DNA from: Rhynchospora pubera
Lineage: Eukaryota > Streptophyta > Magnoliopsida > Poales > Cyperaceae
NCBI GenBank assembly: GCA_028095005.1
Contig: CM051462.1
Coordinates: forward strand, 174,539,955-174,603,954
Length of the DNA: 64,000 nt
Reading direction: 5' to 3'
A model generated the notes under the pieces. The model was not told the origin of the DNA. It was given only the letters and a program-made list of their open reading frames with translations, and did no database searches. Made by a program: the position numbers and the translations under genes. This document shows positions 21,850 through 33,210 of the stretch, piece after piece (the stretch's first letter is position 1; each line of letters opens with the position of its first letter).

Positions 21850-23950
21850 TTACATTGATTTTGTCTTTAGAGAATGAAATGGCATAGCTCTCTTCTTACC
21901 TAAAATCATGTAGAGATTAGCCATGAGATAAATAGACCACAAAAAAGAAAACAAAAGATTCTAATGCTAACAAAAATAACAATCTGTATACTATAGCATA
22001 TATGAATCAGAGAGCTTTTTGGAGTAAATTGGACACAAAGAATGTATAATCAAAATCACAATAAGTGAAAATAATACTATACCTTTTTTTTCTTCTCTTG
22101 TGGGAATCAACGACAAAATTATTGATTCTTGCTCTTGTGCCTTGGAGGCTGTCTTCACAATGAATTTCTACCCTGCCAAGAAGATTTTGTCATTGAAATT
22201 ACTGGTATTGTGCATAATATGAAAGAAATAAATCTAGAAGGAAACTTAAACAAATCAAGCAAGCAGACAAATGATATTTTAAAATTGAATTATCTCATAT
22301 CACACACAAGCAGATGATCATTGTCTACATTTTACCATCAAACCCTTGAATTATTGTTATATTACACTTTAGCCTCTGATTTTTCTCAACCCCATACATG
22401 TACCTAGAAATACAACAGGCACTATTGGTACATAGCAATAAAATAACTCACAATAGCATAGCAAGACTTTCTGAAGCAATGAATAGAGGTTAAATCTAGC
22501 ATTTATGGTTTCAAATCATTTAAAGGTTTGTTGCTAGGCTTTTAGATTAAAAAAAAATAACCTGATTATCATTTTGTATGAACACAAAAAGCTGTTATGT
22601 CAAATCCCTTGCTAAATTGCTTCAATGGACATAGTGCCACCAGACTGGTACCAGCACAAATTTTGAACCTAAACAATAGATTAGTGAAGAATAAATAGAT
22701 AACAACCTTTCATAAGTTCTTGATAACTGCATCTTATCAGCCAACAAAAAACCACATTTGTCATCCAAGCACAGTGACAAATCCAGCTGTGAAATGGTAA
22801 TGGGAGAAAGAGGTGTATCAACCCATCTCGGTCACCGTAAAATATACATTATCCATTTTTTCTTTCTTGTAACTACCCTATCAGTTAAAAAATAATCTGA
22901 AGCATACGATGACACAATTTCAAACCATGTCACATTGAATAGAAAACCTAGAATTTTCAAAATAAAGTAAATAAGAAACAAAATTACAAAAAGCAACGTA
23001 AAAGAAAGTGCTATCAGGCCATCTAGCAGTTTCTGCCTTGGATGCTTGGAGATGATCTATGCCACTGCCACCACAAAAAAAAAAAGTTAAATTACAGGTT
23101 GTAATTGAAAATTACAGCTATATTTTATGTGAAGATCCACAATCCTCAAACTTCACAGTTCACGCATAAAAGATGTAGAACATAGCAAGAATAAATAAAT
23201 AAGAAAAGTGATCAATTACTAGGAGTACATCAGACCCAGAGTCAATGAGGTTAGCTCCTATCTCAATGGTAAATGAAGATGGATGAGAAATAAACAAATC
23301 GTTTCAGCATAAATTAGTAAAAGGAAACTAAGTACTAACCAATAGCACCAAATCACATTGCCTTCAATCCCATCGTCTCTTCCTCCGTATTCAGTTTGAA
23401 CGACCACCCTCTGCTTAAGCTGGCTATGGAATCAATTGGAGCTCGCCTGGAAGAGGAACAGGCGATCTACTCATCCATAGAGACGACGATGAGAGCGAAG
23501 ACCAAAGACCTCTGAAATCCGACGACGATGAGAACAGTGCCTTTTCCCTTTCGCCTTGAGAGCCACGCATGAAAATGAGAAAAACTGTAAAGAGCACGTG
23601 CGGCGAATTCTTTAACTCCTCGGGCAGTACGGGGGAGAGAGAATAGCAGATAGGGGCGAGAGGGAGGAGGAGATGAGAGAGACAGGTAGGAGGCAGGAGG
23701 CAGGAGAGAGAGTGTGGCGAGCATAAGCGAGGGAGAGCGGTGAATCCATCGCCGTCGCACGTTCCCTCTCTCAATCGCCTTCGCCTAGGTCTGTCCGCCC
23801 TTTTTTTCCCCCTTTTTTCTTCTTTTTGTTGTGGAAAGAAAAGAGGTATAGAGAAGGATATATCATTAATCAGAGAGAGGGGATCCAAGCAAAATAATCG
23901 AACGGCTCGGAAGAAAGAAAGAAGAGTGCGCTGACAGATTGATGGCGTCA
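21850..23950 (-). CDS. Unrecognised multi-exon gene
   Basis: A CT-rich leader occupies about 23600-23940. Hand-called blocks on the minus strand are: an exon ending at 23340 (donor ATTG|GTTAGT) with a frame reading EYGGRDDGIEGNVIWCY; one starting at 23064 after TTTGTGGTGGCAG reading GIDHLQASKAETARWPDS; 22707-22786 (acceptor TTTCACAG, donor AAAG|GTTGTT) reading LDLSLCLDDKCGFLLADKM; and 22083-22172 (acceptor CTTGGCAG) reading VEIHCEDSLQGTRARINN and ending in a basic KRRKKR. The last two join exactly in phase. The first two are phase-compatible, but I found no in-frame ATG upstream. Function unknown. The basic tail could be a nuclear signal, which is inference. Confidence 0.4.
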
Positions 23951-24812
23951 CGATGATATCAGCAAGGAATCCAAATCCTCTACGCCACTTTATTTGGGTC
24001 CAGAGTGCGCCGCTTTTACTAATAGACGTTCGATATAAATGGACGGTGTTGGATCCAGAGTGCGCCGCTTTTACTAATAGACGTTCGATATAAATGGACG
24101 GTGGATTTTGAGTGCGCCTTAAAAATTAATAAAAAAGAGACGGAAAGAAACGGAATCGCAGAAAATGGACGGAGACGCATAAAAAGGATTTTGGTTCCAA
24201 TCAACATACGTTTCCTTCGTGCCAAGTGTATCAATTGATTAGTTTTGTTCTCCATAGATTTTTTTTCATTTTTTCTTTTATTGATCTTATCCAAAGATAA
24301 ATAAATAAACCAAATTTGAAATTAAGGTAGTGATATACGATACATGTCATTACAGTGTACCTGGCTTTGTTCCATATTTCTAAGAGCAATCTAACGTTAA
24401 ATTGTTCTTAGATTTTGTATATTTTTATTGTTTATTGCTTTGGTTTGTAAGATTAGCCAAGCTGAAACTTTGTCTTTCAGACTCTATCTGTCAAGCTACT
24501 AGATAGAAATAAACTTCAAGGAAACCGTGAGTTACTGTTCAAATTGAAATTATAAATTACACAAGTGAAAATAGAATATTAATTATACTATTCTCTGCCA
24601 TATTCAGTACAAGTAGATATTATACTAGACTTGCAGTCGAAAATAAAAATCATGTCCTCCTCCCTTCGACTAAAGATAGAATTCTCATTCGCAACTCAAA
24701 AACTTGTCTACTCTTGTGTAATTTCTATATTACTGCAAAAAAAAAAGTTAGACATTAATTTAGTTTTATATTTTGTTGAGATAAAAAATTTAAATGTTAC
24801 CAAAATAAAAAT

Positions 24813-25259
24813 TTACCGTAATGAATCTTGATTATTTGAGATACTTGCTGTTTTGCCTTTCTTGCCTCTTGATTTCTCAATGCAAGAAGGATTTCTTTTC
24901 GAACGTCTATCACCACCATTTTTCTTCTTTAAATGAAGTGAATGCTCGGAAGTTGAATTGCTATCATCACCACTTGTTCTTGGCAAGTTCTCATATTTCT
25001 CTTCGTATTTTCATCGAACCGCAAGTAACTCATTACATAAAAACTGAGCTTGTTCTATATTTTGGGCTGCCTTACCACATATTGGTGTTATTATACGAAC
25101 CAAATCAGCATTACGATTTCTAACATCCAACAGAGGATCTTCAATCACCCTTCTCCCCTCCATATCCACAACGGTAACATCTTTTGCCGCTTTAGTCCAA
25201 CGGTTGAGGACGTATCTTGATGGTATAACCTTAATATCCTCACGATCCAACACCTTCAA
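24813..25259 (-). pseudogene. MULE transposase C-terminal part (SWIM end and tail)
   Basis: The frame resumes at a degenerate SWIM zinc-finger end (CHALKVLD) and continues IKVIPSRYVLNRWTKAAK, a hallmark of FAR1/FHY3-family proteins just after the SWIM finger. A TGA at about 25011 interrupts it. The same frame then continues with a basic, Ser/Lys-rich tail (KRNPSCIEKSRGKKGK) to a TAA at 24813. The upstream half of the SWIM finger is missing because of the internal deletion. Without the TGA the tail would add about 65 residues. Confidence 0.85.
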
Positions 25260-26041
25260 TGCGTGACATTATTGAAGCCAACGAAAACGCCAAACGCCCA
25301 CTTTTCATTATTGGTGCCAAATGTAGTATCAAAGACAACTACATCTCCAAATCGGGCATAAGCCACAATCATTTTTGCATCCGTCCAAATGACATTTGTT
25401 ATTTCTCCTTCTTCAGTGGTATCCGTCAAATGTTTGAAAGATGGATCTTGCAAAGCACGCTTTGCAAAATAATTCATCATAGCAATAGCTGATCCATATT
25501 TCATTGCTTTCTTTCTCATATCCCTCAAGCAATTATTGTGGTCTACCATTGTATAACCAACGCCTCTAATTCCACCATTTTGCCTGCTATATAGCTCATG
25601 TGCCTCTTTCGGTCCAATCCCTGAACTATCGGCAAGATGAATATCAATACACGTCGTTTCAGATACTTTGCGTTGGCTTGGTATTAGATAACAAGCTTCG
25701 GGCCGTTGAAGAGGGTGGTTGTGCTCGAAAATAAAATCAATGATCTTATATTTTTGAGATCCTCTATCAAATTTTATCCGCAAACGGGCTTGACAGTTAG
25801 TTCGCGTCTCCGCTTGAGGATTCTTAGTCAAATCATCTCTTTTATCAACTCCTCGTTTACCTTCGCAGCAACATAAAAATAGTTTTGAGGTAATTATATT
25901 ATCTTTTGGGCTCTTATGGTCAGAGCCTTTTCTTACCCCAAAACCAATTCTTCCACCATAACAACTCCAAAACGTCCATGCTTCATCCACCGTTTGAAAT
26001 TCCATACCCAAACGTGGTACAAAATCAGTTTGTTCTTCCAT
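25256..26041 (-). pseudogene. MULE transposase N-terminal part (FAR1 DNA-binding domain)
   Basis: ATG at 26041 (MEEQTDFVPRLGMEF). A FAR1 DNA-binding domain spans roughly residues 15-100: AWTFWSCYGGRIGFGVRK, a CCCEGKRG segment, then TNCQARLRIKF and the zinc-binding FEHNHPL. A MULE transposase domain then begins (DVVVFDTTFGTNNEKWAFGVF), whose first catalytic aspartate is in FDTT. The frame ends abruptly at GFNNVTH-stop, where the rest of the DDE core and most of the SWIM finger, normally a few hundred residues, are deleted. The downstream part is out of frame. It is a transposon protein and not a phytochrome-signalling FAR1 gene, because it sits inside matching TIRs. Confidence 0.88.
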
Positions 26042-26725
26042 ATCCTTTATGAAAAATAAGAAATATCGATTTTTAAACTTTAAACAAAAAAAAATGGTCA
26101 TTTCAAGTTGTGTTCCATCCTAAGCAATAAAGTTATATGCAAATTGTTGACAAACTAGCTTTGTACAATCTGAAAGTGAAGCAATCAATTACCGTGTGAC
26201 AAAAAGAAGTATGAATATTATAAGGATTGATTAGAAGAAATTAAAAAACAGGTGATATATAAGTCATCGTAATTATTAATCCTTCAAAGTTCAAGCCAAT
26301 ATAAACTAATGAAATCATATGCATAACCTGGGACGGAAAAGATGTATGTCAATGTTTGATGTCAAGAAAATTTACCTTGAGAGTCTCTCTGTATCTGAAC
26401 CGTTCCAAGAATGTGAAACAAGAGGATTCGGACTAATCTGCAATGATCGAAAGCTTTGCGACTTTCGTTCCTTACCAGAGATTTTTAGGGTTTTGCGAAG
26501 GAGGGTTGGAGGAAGGGTTCGGGAAGGTTTTTTTTTCGACTCCGTCTTTTTTTTTCTGTGACATAGGTTTGGAGGAAGGATTTTCCGTCTCTTCCTTTTT
26601 TTTCTTAAAGGCCCACTCAACATCCACCATCCATTTATATCGAACGTCTATTAATAAAAGCGGCGCACTCTGGACCCAAATAAAGTGGCGTAGAGGATTT
26701 GGATTCTATCAGCAAGTGTACTGTA

Positions 26726-27446
26726 GATAATACTAGTGTTTACCAAACGGGGCGGGGCGGGTTAGGACGGTCCACGGGTTAAGACGGGGCGGGTTAGGAC
26801 GGTCCATCTTAGAAATCTTGGCCCTAATCCTTCTTAAACCCGCCCCATGTAACCCGCACGAGTTATGACGGTCCGGTCCGGTCCGGTCCGCGGGTTTTTA
26901 TTTATTTTATTATTACTATTTTTTATTTTTCTTTAGTATTAAACTACATATATAATCACTATAACGTTTTTTTTTGCTGTTTTTTTGTGTTATTTTTTCA
27001 ATACTTTTTTTGTTTTTTCAATATTTTTTCTGTCTTTTATTTTTCGTTAATTACTTTTATTTTTTACTTTTACGTTTTTCCTTTATTTTTTTACTTATCT
27101 TTTTCTGTTTTTATTTTTTTGTTTTCTTATATTTGATTTGTAATTTTTTTATTAGATGAAAAAATTTGAATATAATTATATAAAGTTACCCTCCTTCTTT
27201 TTTTCGGAATTAGCACGGGTTTTGGACGGGTTGACGGGGCGGGGCGGTTCGGTTCACGGGTTAAGACGGGGCGGGTTAACACGGGTAGTTTTAGAAAGGG
27301 CGGCCCAAATCCGTCGAAGACCCGTCCCGTTCTAACCCTTCGGTCCATCGCGGTCTACGGACGGTCCGGGGCGGTCCGGTCCATGGGGCGGGTTTGGGGC
27401 GGGGCGGGTTCGACCCGGCGGGTTTTTGGTAAACACTAGATAATAC
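26726..27446. mobile_element. Non-autonomous hAT element with GC-rich subterminal repeats
   Basis: Ends TAGTGTTTACCAAAC (26734) and GGTAAACACTA (27438) are inverted repeats. The exact 8-bp duplication GATAATAC flanks them (26726-26733 and 27439-27446), as expected for hAT transposons. About 160-250 bp at each end are built from GGGGCGGG, GGTTAGGACGG and GGTCCGGTCC words, while the core (26910-27190) is T-rich. Subterminal repeats of this kind act as transposase-binding sites in hAT elements. No transposase is encoded. Confidence 0.9.
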
Positions 27447-27854
27447 CCCTGGAGAATTGGGATCACATCCTCTACCGACCTTTTAAGGTTGATGATGATA
27501 CAACCACACCCGACTTGTTCTCTATCCTATGCACAAACCGTTAAACCCAAATAATCAACGATCAAAGTTAAGATTTGCACACACTGGTGGTACAGCTGTA
27601 CAAAATCAATTGTTATACGGTGTGGATTTAATTGATCTACAGCAACCTCTCCTTTGGTTTACAGTGCTCATTAATTACTCGTTAGCCGTAAAGAAAAATA
27701 GACATAATTTATACTAGGAGAAATAAAATCTGAATATTTTCAAATTTCATTTCTTTTACAAAATTTACACCGACTTCTAAAATTGAACCTTCATCTATTT
27801 ATCCTACGTTTTACATAGGTTCTCAAAAAAAAAAAAAAGTTGTACAAAATCCAT
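27447..27854. other. Intergenic DNA
   Basis: No supported gene. Short frames only, ending in a poly-A run near 27825. Confidence 0.4.
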
Positions 27855-28400
27855 CTATAAGTTAGTATATAGATCCAGAGAAATCTCTTCAATTAGAAAA
27901 CAAAGTATATAATCAGTAAAATCACAAACTACTTCGCTTGCCTCTTCTACACAAATCCAATCCAACCAACCAAAATCCCATATAGAATTGATCCCAAAAT
28001 CCGTGCATTTCAAATCTCTCTCCAACTTTATATACAAACCATCTTTCAGATCGTCCATTGTCTTCAGATTTTTATAAGCATGCAATTTCCTAATTCCGTT
28101 TGTTATTTCAGTGACCAAATTTTCGCTGGAGAAATATGGTCTTTTTCCTATGGTACCCACATGGTATGGTGGGTACAAGAGATCACATTTCCCGGTTTTT
28201 CGAGCAACGTGTTCCATTGCAATATCCAGGCAAAGTTGGAGGTCACCCTTTGTTTATGTGGTGAACAAATTGTTACTCAAGAGTAATAACATGATGTCTC
28301 TTTTTGTTCTCTCTGAGAAATCAATTGATTCTGTGTCTTCTATCGAGGAATGGCTTGCGGTTAACTTGCAGGTGAATGGTGAGGCTTCATGCACCACATT
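27855..28400 (-). pseudogene. Unrecognised degraded coding fragment
   Basis: 27855-28217 is open for 120 codons (MEHVARKTGKCDLLYPP, then INSIWDFGWLDWICVEEAS). The same protein-like sequence continues upstream in a different frame (VVHEASPFTCKLTASHSSIE at about 28290-28390), broken by a stop. The FGINSIWDFGW stretch faintly recalls the DFGWG motif of BAHD acyltransferases, but no HxxxD motif is present and the spacing does not fit. I treat it as a pseudogene fragment of unknown family. Confidence 0.3.
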
Positions 28401-28499
28401 CCATTTAGTCCAATTATCTGTTACAAAAATAATTTTTCTTACACTTTATTTTTTTTATATATATTTTGTTGAGCAAACTCAGCATGCTATAGTTTAGAG

Positions 28500-29372
28500 G
28501 ACTCAAATGCTTCCACTATGACTCAATTTTTCACACTTAAATAATTCAAAATTCTGAAAATTAAATATCAAAATAAAACAGTTAGATATTCTTTATATCA
28601 TTTCTCTACGCATAGAAAATATCTACGACATTTTTTACTTTATTTTGATCAGCATCAAGAAAATTTAAACATGTGCTGATATGAAGAATTTTTAAGCATT
28701 GATTTTCAAAGTAGTAATTTCTTTTAAAAGTTTAAAACAAAGTCAAAATATTTTGTAATTTTTCATATGCATGTGAAACAAATATTATAGATCATATCTA
28801 GAGGAAGTATTACTATTACAGATCATATATATGCCTTTGTCTTAGTTAACCTTGTGGTGACTCAATCTTAGATCATTTTGTCAGATAAGACAGGATTAAC
28901 CTTGTCATGATTCAATGAACCCTTGTACAACTAAGCCTCGAGTTACTTCCATTATGGAACAAGGAAAATAAATGTTATAAATTGGTACTGGTACAGTTTC
29001 ATGCCAATTAGTCACTGAAACCAGATTATGGTACAAAACCAAATTATCCCCAGATTGTAGGCCTCATGAAAAAAAAAGGAGACCCTAACATTTCAAGCTC
29101 TTACTACAAATATGGGTACCTCACTATACTGGAATGCAAAATTTTCTTCCTATTTTCAAAGACAACCTATGTTTATGGTACTCTTGGCTAGTCTGAACCA
29201 TAGTAGGGCTATTGACGGTGGCACCTATTACTAAAAAGCTTCAAAGACTCCAGGTGGACTGTAGTAGTATCCCACTATCACTAATGTGCTGGTACCACAA
29301 TAGGTGGTACGTATGCAACAATTAATTTTAGGCCATTGAGCAAACTGGGATGCAAAATACTGAAGTGTGTAC
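28500..29372. other. AT-rich DNA downstream of the TRM-like gene
   Basis: I looked for the missing C-terminal exons of the neighbouring TRM-like gene and saw none that could be supported. No repeat or other gene is seen. Confidence 0.35.
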
Positions 29373-31023
29373 CTTCCATGGATGGTAAAGTTTCTGGCCT
29401 TTTCAGTTTATAACTGCTCTCCAGGTTGTAGGCACGAATATTTTTTGTACCATGATTTTTCTGATTCTTCAAATTGGATCCTTTTCTTTCTCTTTTGATC
29501 TTTCTATCTACAAGCTGCATCAATTAAAAAGAAAATTAGAAATAAACTGATTGCAGAAACAAAAGGAAGTGCTAGAAAAATGGTTTGCTAGGCTGGGACT
29601 GAAAAAAGAAATATATTTTTAAGAAAATTGTATAGTTATCAGTAACAGAAAAAAAAAGTGGTCATTTGCCTGTGCGAAAATTACAAGTGCAATACTATTT
29701 TTCCGCTTCTGTAAATACAAATCATAAATTATTATATCCAACACAAGAGAACTGTTTTTGAAATGTTCTTTAATTATGAATAATCATCTTATTTACAACA
29801 AGAAATTTAATTAGTACTATCCAAATATAAAATGAATAAAAAATGTTACATCTATGTTTTGTGGGTAGCAAACTGAAAATTGAACCATACCATGTTCGAG
29901 CTTTCATTGCTCATAGGTACTACACTGTTCTTCTTCTTTCTGGTAAGAGTCGAATTTTGTGGCATTGACTTGATGAGACGGCTCATAGATGGTCCATTGC
30001 TTGTACTCGCAATTTTTCTTTCACTCTTATGCATGCTTTTTGATGTGGTTGTATTCACACCCTTCTTTTCATTTATATTGACACCTCGTGCTGGTCTTCT
30101 CTCTACACTTGTTACGCTCTTCCTTTTTGCATTAATATTCTCCACAACTTTAGATGTCTCGATGTCAACTTCCTCGAAAGTTCTCATTTCCCATTTTTTC
30201 ACCCATTTATTATTAGCCATTTTGCCATTCTCTTGTATGACTGATTTTGCAATATGGTCCTCTCTGTCAGAAGTTGCTATTGTGACCTTTTCTCCTTGGT
30301 TGTTCCTCATTAGACCTTTAAATTGCATAGTCTCCAATTCTCCATTATATCTAGTAATGCTTTTCTATTTGGGTTAACTCTTTCCTGTGTTATGTTTTCT
30401 TTTTTCACCCTTGGCATCCTTTCCAAGTCAAAAAGAGCCCTTGGAGAGCTCAAAGTCATTTCTTTTGCATCCCTCCTGGTGGACTGAAATTTCTCCACAT
30501 CTTTGTGTGCATCTTTTAAACCCATCAGTTTTGCAACAACGCCCAGAGACTTATTGTTATTAGAATTATCTCTAATTGACTGGTTCAGAGAACTTTTCTC
30601 GTTGTCAGATGAGGCTGTCATAAGGATCTGTTTATACAGACTCTCCTTAATCACCTTCTTTAGCCCCTCAGTATTACTATGGCTAGAAGAAGCCCCATTA
30701 GGAATATGTCTCTTTGCATTTAAACTCTCTACAAACCCTTCTATCCCATCTCCTTTTCCAGGCCTTGATTTCCTCCTGTTAACATTTGTTTGAAAGCTCT
30801 CTAGCATGTCTATTGACGCTTGTAGGTCAGATGCACCTCTTAGAAGGGACTCAGCAAAATCTTTGGAATACACATCCAAATTGGTTGCATAATTTTCACG
30901 GATGTCACCTCCCAAGGGTTTGTGAATTTGCAATGCCTTGACTCTTTTTTCTTTCTGTTTTTCTCCCTCTTTATCTACCCTTTCTTTGCTTCTTTCAAGT
31001 GTTACGGTCTCTTTTTTTGACAT
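29373..31023 (-). pseudogene. VARLMGL/DUF3741 (TRM-like) protein, partial and frameshifted
   Basis: ATG at 31021-31023 (MSKKETVTLERSKERVDK). The frame is Lys/Ser-rich and carries LGVVAKLMGLKDAHKD, the VARLMGL motif of plant DUF3741/TON1-recruiting-motif proteins, which link to microtubules and cell elongation. A frameshift near 30335 moves the continuation (METMQFKGLMRNNQG onward) to another frame, which runs to a donor at 29890 (CATG|GTATGG). The next exon, 29373-29514 (acceptor GATGCAG, donor GAAG|GTACAC), joins in phase and reads LVDRKIKRERKGSNLK. No DUF4378-type C-terminal domain was found, and there may be an upstream exon near 31190-31406. It is either a decaying gene or one with a sequence error. 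Confidence 0.6.
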
Positions 31024-32720
31024 AAAAATAAGGGTCTGGCCCTTATCTTTTCCATTGAAATAAAAGTTTGTGTACAGATTAGCCAGTGGCTAAAAAAATT
31101 TAAAAAAGAAGAAAATAAAATAAAAAAAATAAAAAATTAGCTACCATAAACTGCAATGAAATGTAAAAAAGTTGTAAAAGACACTTAGAATAATTGTGCC
31201 CTCTGAATCCAAGAAAAGCAGGAGCTGATTGTCAAGGAGAAGAGCAGGGTGTTGCGTGAGATTAGCAGAAAAGTAGGTTTACTTCTTTGGAAGGCTATCA
31301 GTTCCTTTTGAGGTTGTAGGTTTCCCATTCGAAGATTGCCTGGTCCACTACATAGTGGTAATCTTGCTGGAGTTGGTTGAAAATTCTTTGGCATCTCTCT
31401 CGCCATACCAGAAAAAACAGAATTGCCAAAAGTTCTTTAGCTTTCATCATTGTAGGACTATTTTTTCCCTGTAACAGCTGGGTTGAGAAGTGTTACGGTG
31501 TCTAGTGAGACAGAAGAGGTGCCATTATTTACCTCTCTGGGATTTAGGTTTTTTGATAAGGATCTATGAATTGCCAATCTGAAAATGTCTTGATGCTTTT
31601 TTGTTTTCCTCAATTGACCCGATTACAAGGCAATCCTAGTCACAAAAGTAATCACATTATCAGGCAACACAAATAAAAGAGGACCAGACATAACCAAAAC
31701 AATTGATTTCAGACCTTAAAACTAGAATTTTCTCATATTTCCTTAGTTCTCCAATTACATCATCATTTCCATTTTTGAGAATTTGTATTGCTTCTAACCT
31801 ACCAAATTTTTATGAGAAAACAAAGGCACGTCTTATTTATATTGCATAATGATTGAATTTTCTTCGAAGACAAACGGTACAACTGAAATTTTACACGAGA
31901 AAGAGAGAGAAGGGAAGTGGAATTACCCGAAAGTAGAGTTCATGCAACTGGCAGCAATGCTTCTCCTCCCGTGAGATTTTGATTCGTTTAGATCTGTGGA
32001 AGGGAGTAGTAAACCGAGGCTGAAGTCTTTACTTGAGCGTTGTAACTAACTACTAAACTTTTGGATCATTGAAGTTGACATTTGTGTTCCTCCTCAAAAA
32101 ATGGTCACAATTTTGCACTCTTGTCCTAATTTTTAGACGCGTTTGTACTTTGTAGCAACAAGTACTACTTCTTATCAGATAACTGTGAAGTGACGATATC
32201 TCAAAATTAACCAATTTTTATCTTTTTACAATGAAAGATTCATTAAACAATTTAGAAATAATTATATTAATGCCACAAGAAAAAGGTTTCCTCTTGGGTT
32301 GAACACTCAAATTTTCTAATCGACCAAACAAACTACAACAAGTCAAAAATTTTAAAGCAGTATCAACAAAATATATATTTCAAAAAAATATATCATTTTT
32401 TTAGTCAAACAATAACTATAGTAGACCAAATTAGCAGAAATTTGAGAACTACTCACTTGGTAACAAATTAGAAACCGAAGGCAAAAAAATAGCTAACTGT
32501 TGAAGGTTGTTTGAGCAAAAAATGCTATAAAAGAGGATGAAAATGAGTGATAGAGATGCTTTGCTGGCGCTTCCCGACTCCATGCACAGAGTGGCACTGG
32601 GATTGATTCATCTTTGACTGACTCTAGAATCTAGATCGGATTCATGTCAAAAAAATTAACTTGATAAAACATAAGAAAATTTGCACAAAGTTTTAAAATA
32701 TAGAAGTTTTACAATAACTA
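31024..32720. other. Upstream region of the TRM-like gene
   Basis: 31185-31406 contains an ATG-led frame that may be a 5' exon of the TRM-like gene, but no splice join was settled. A GAGAAAGAGAGAGAAG tract near 31900 could be leader sequence. The rest is AT-rich. Confidence 0.3.
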
Positions 32721-32729
32721 ATTGGAAAA

Positions 32730-33210
32730 AATATAAAATTTGGTCTGCATGGAGATTTCAATAGGGAGATCGTATTAGACGGTTTGGATCGGTTATTTTT
32801 AACTAAATTTGGTCTTCATAGATGATTTGCTAAAATACTATGCATAGCACAGATATCCTTCGTGCTACGGATTCGTTCTTGCATTTCATGCTTCAAACAA
32901 CCGATCCAAATCGTTCATTATCTTCTACATATTGAAATCTTATTAGAAACCAAATTTTACATTTTTTTTTATTTTTTTACTATCTGTTATTGAAAATCAT
33001 ATATATATAGAGAGAGAGTTTTGCTATGGTGAGTTGCAACTCACCAAAGAGTCGGTGAGTCACGCTCAAAACTCCTAAGTCTAGTTTAAAATGACCGATC
33101 CAAACCGTCAAATATGATCTCTCTATTGAAATCTCTATGCAGACCAAATTTTATATTTTTTTAAAAATTTTTAAGTATTTTTTTTTGGATTTTTAAAAAC
33201 TGCTGTTTTG
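32730..33210. repeat. Cluster of three MITE fragments
   Basis: 32735-32820 matches the right half of the MITE at 21083-21428 (GGTCTGCATGGAGATTTC, then GACGGTTTGGATCGG). 33014-33190 matches its left half (GAGTTTTGCTATGGTGAG, then ATGACCGATCCAAACCGTC). 32890-33000 resembles the internal part of the element at 44231. All three are truncated and their ends do not pair. Confidence 0.7.

Larger units (their letters stand above)
23957..26716 (-). mobile_element. FAR1-type Mutator-like element with internal deletion
   Basis: Inverted termini starting GAATCCAAATCCTCTACGCC lie at 23967 and, inverted, at 26706, and match over about 100 bp. The 10-bp duplication TATCAGCAAG flanks them (23957-23966 and 26707-26716). 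The body carries one FAR1/MULE transposase relic on the minus strand. The left TIR contains a 55-bp tandem duplication (CAGAGTGCGCC at 24001 and 24056) absent from the right. It inserted just upstream of the CT-rich leader of the preceding minus-strand gene, so it may affect that promoter. Confidence 0.92.

Noticed and set aside
23424..23951. Long minus-strand frame of 175 codons and overlapping frames
   Set aside because: Composition is that of a CT-rich leader; the reading is Leu/Ser/Pro low complexity with no family pattern.
25256..26041. Host FAR1/FHY3 light-signalling gene
   Set aside because: The coding part lies inside matching TIRs with a target duplication and is truncated, so it is transposon transposase.
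26974..27159. 61-codon frame rich in Phe/Leu
   Set aside because: Artifact of the T-rich core of the hAT element.
27855..28217. BAHD acyltransferase assignment
   Set aside because: Only a loose DFGW resemblance; no HxxxD motif and wrong spacing, so left unnamed.
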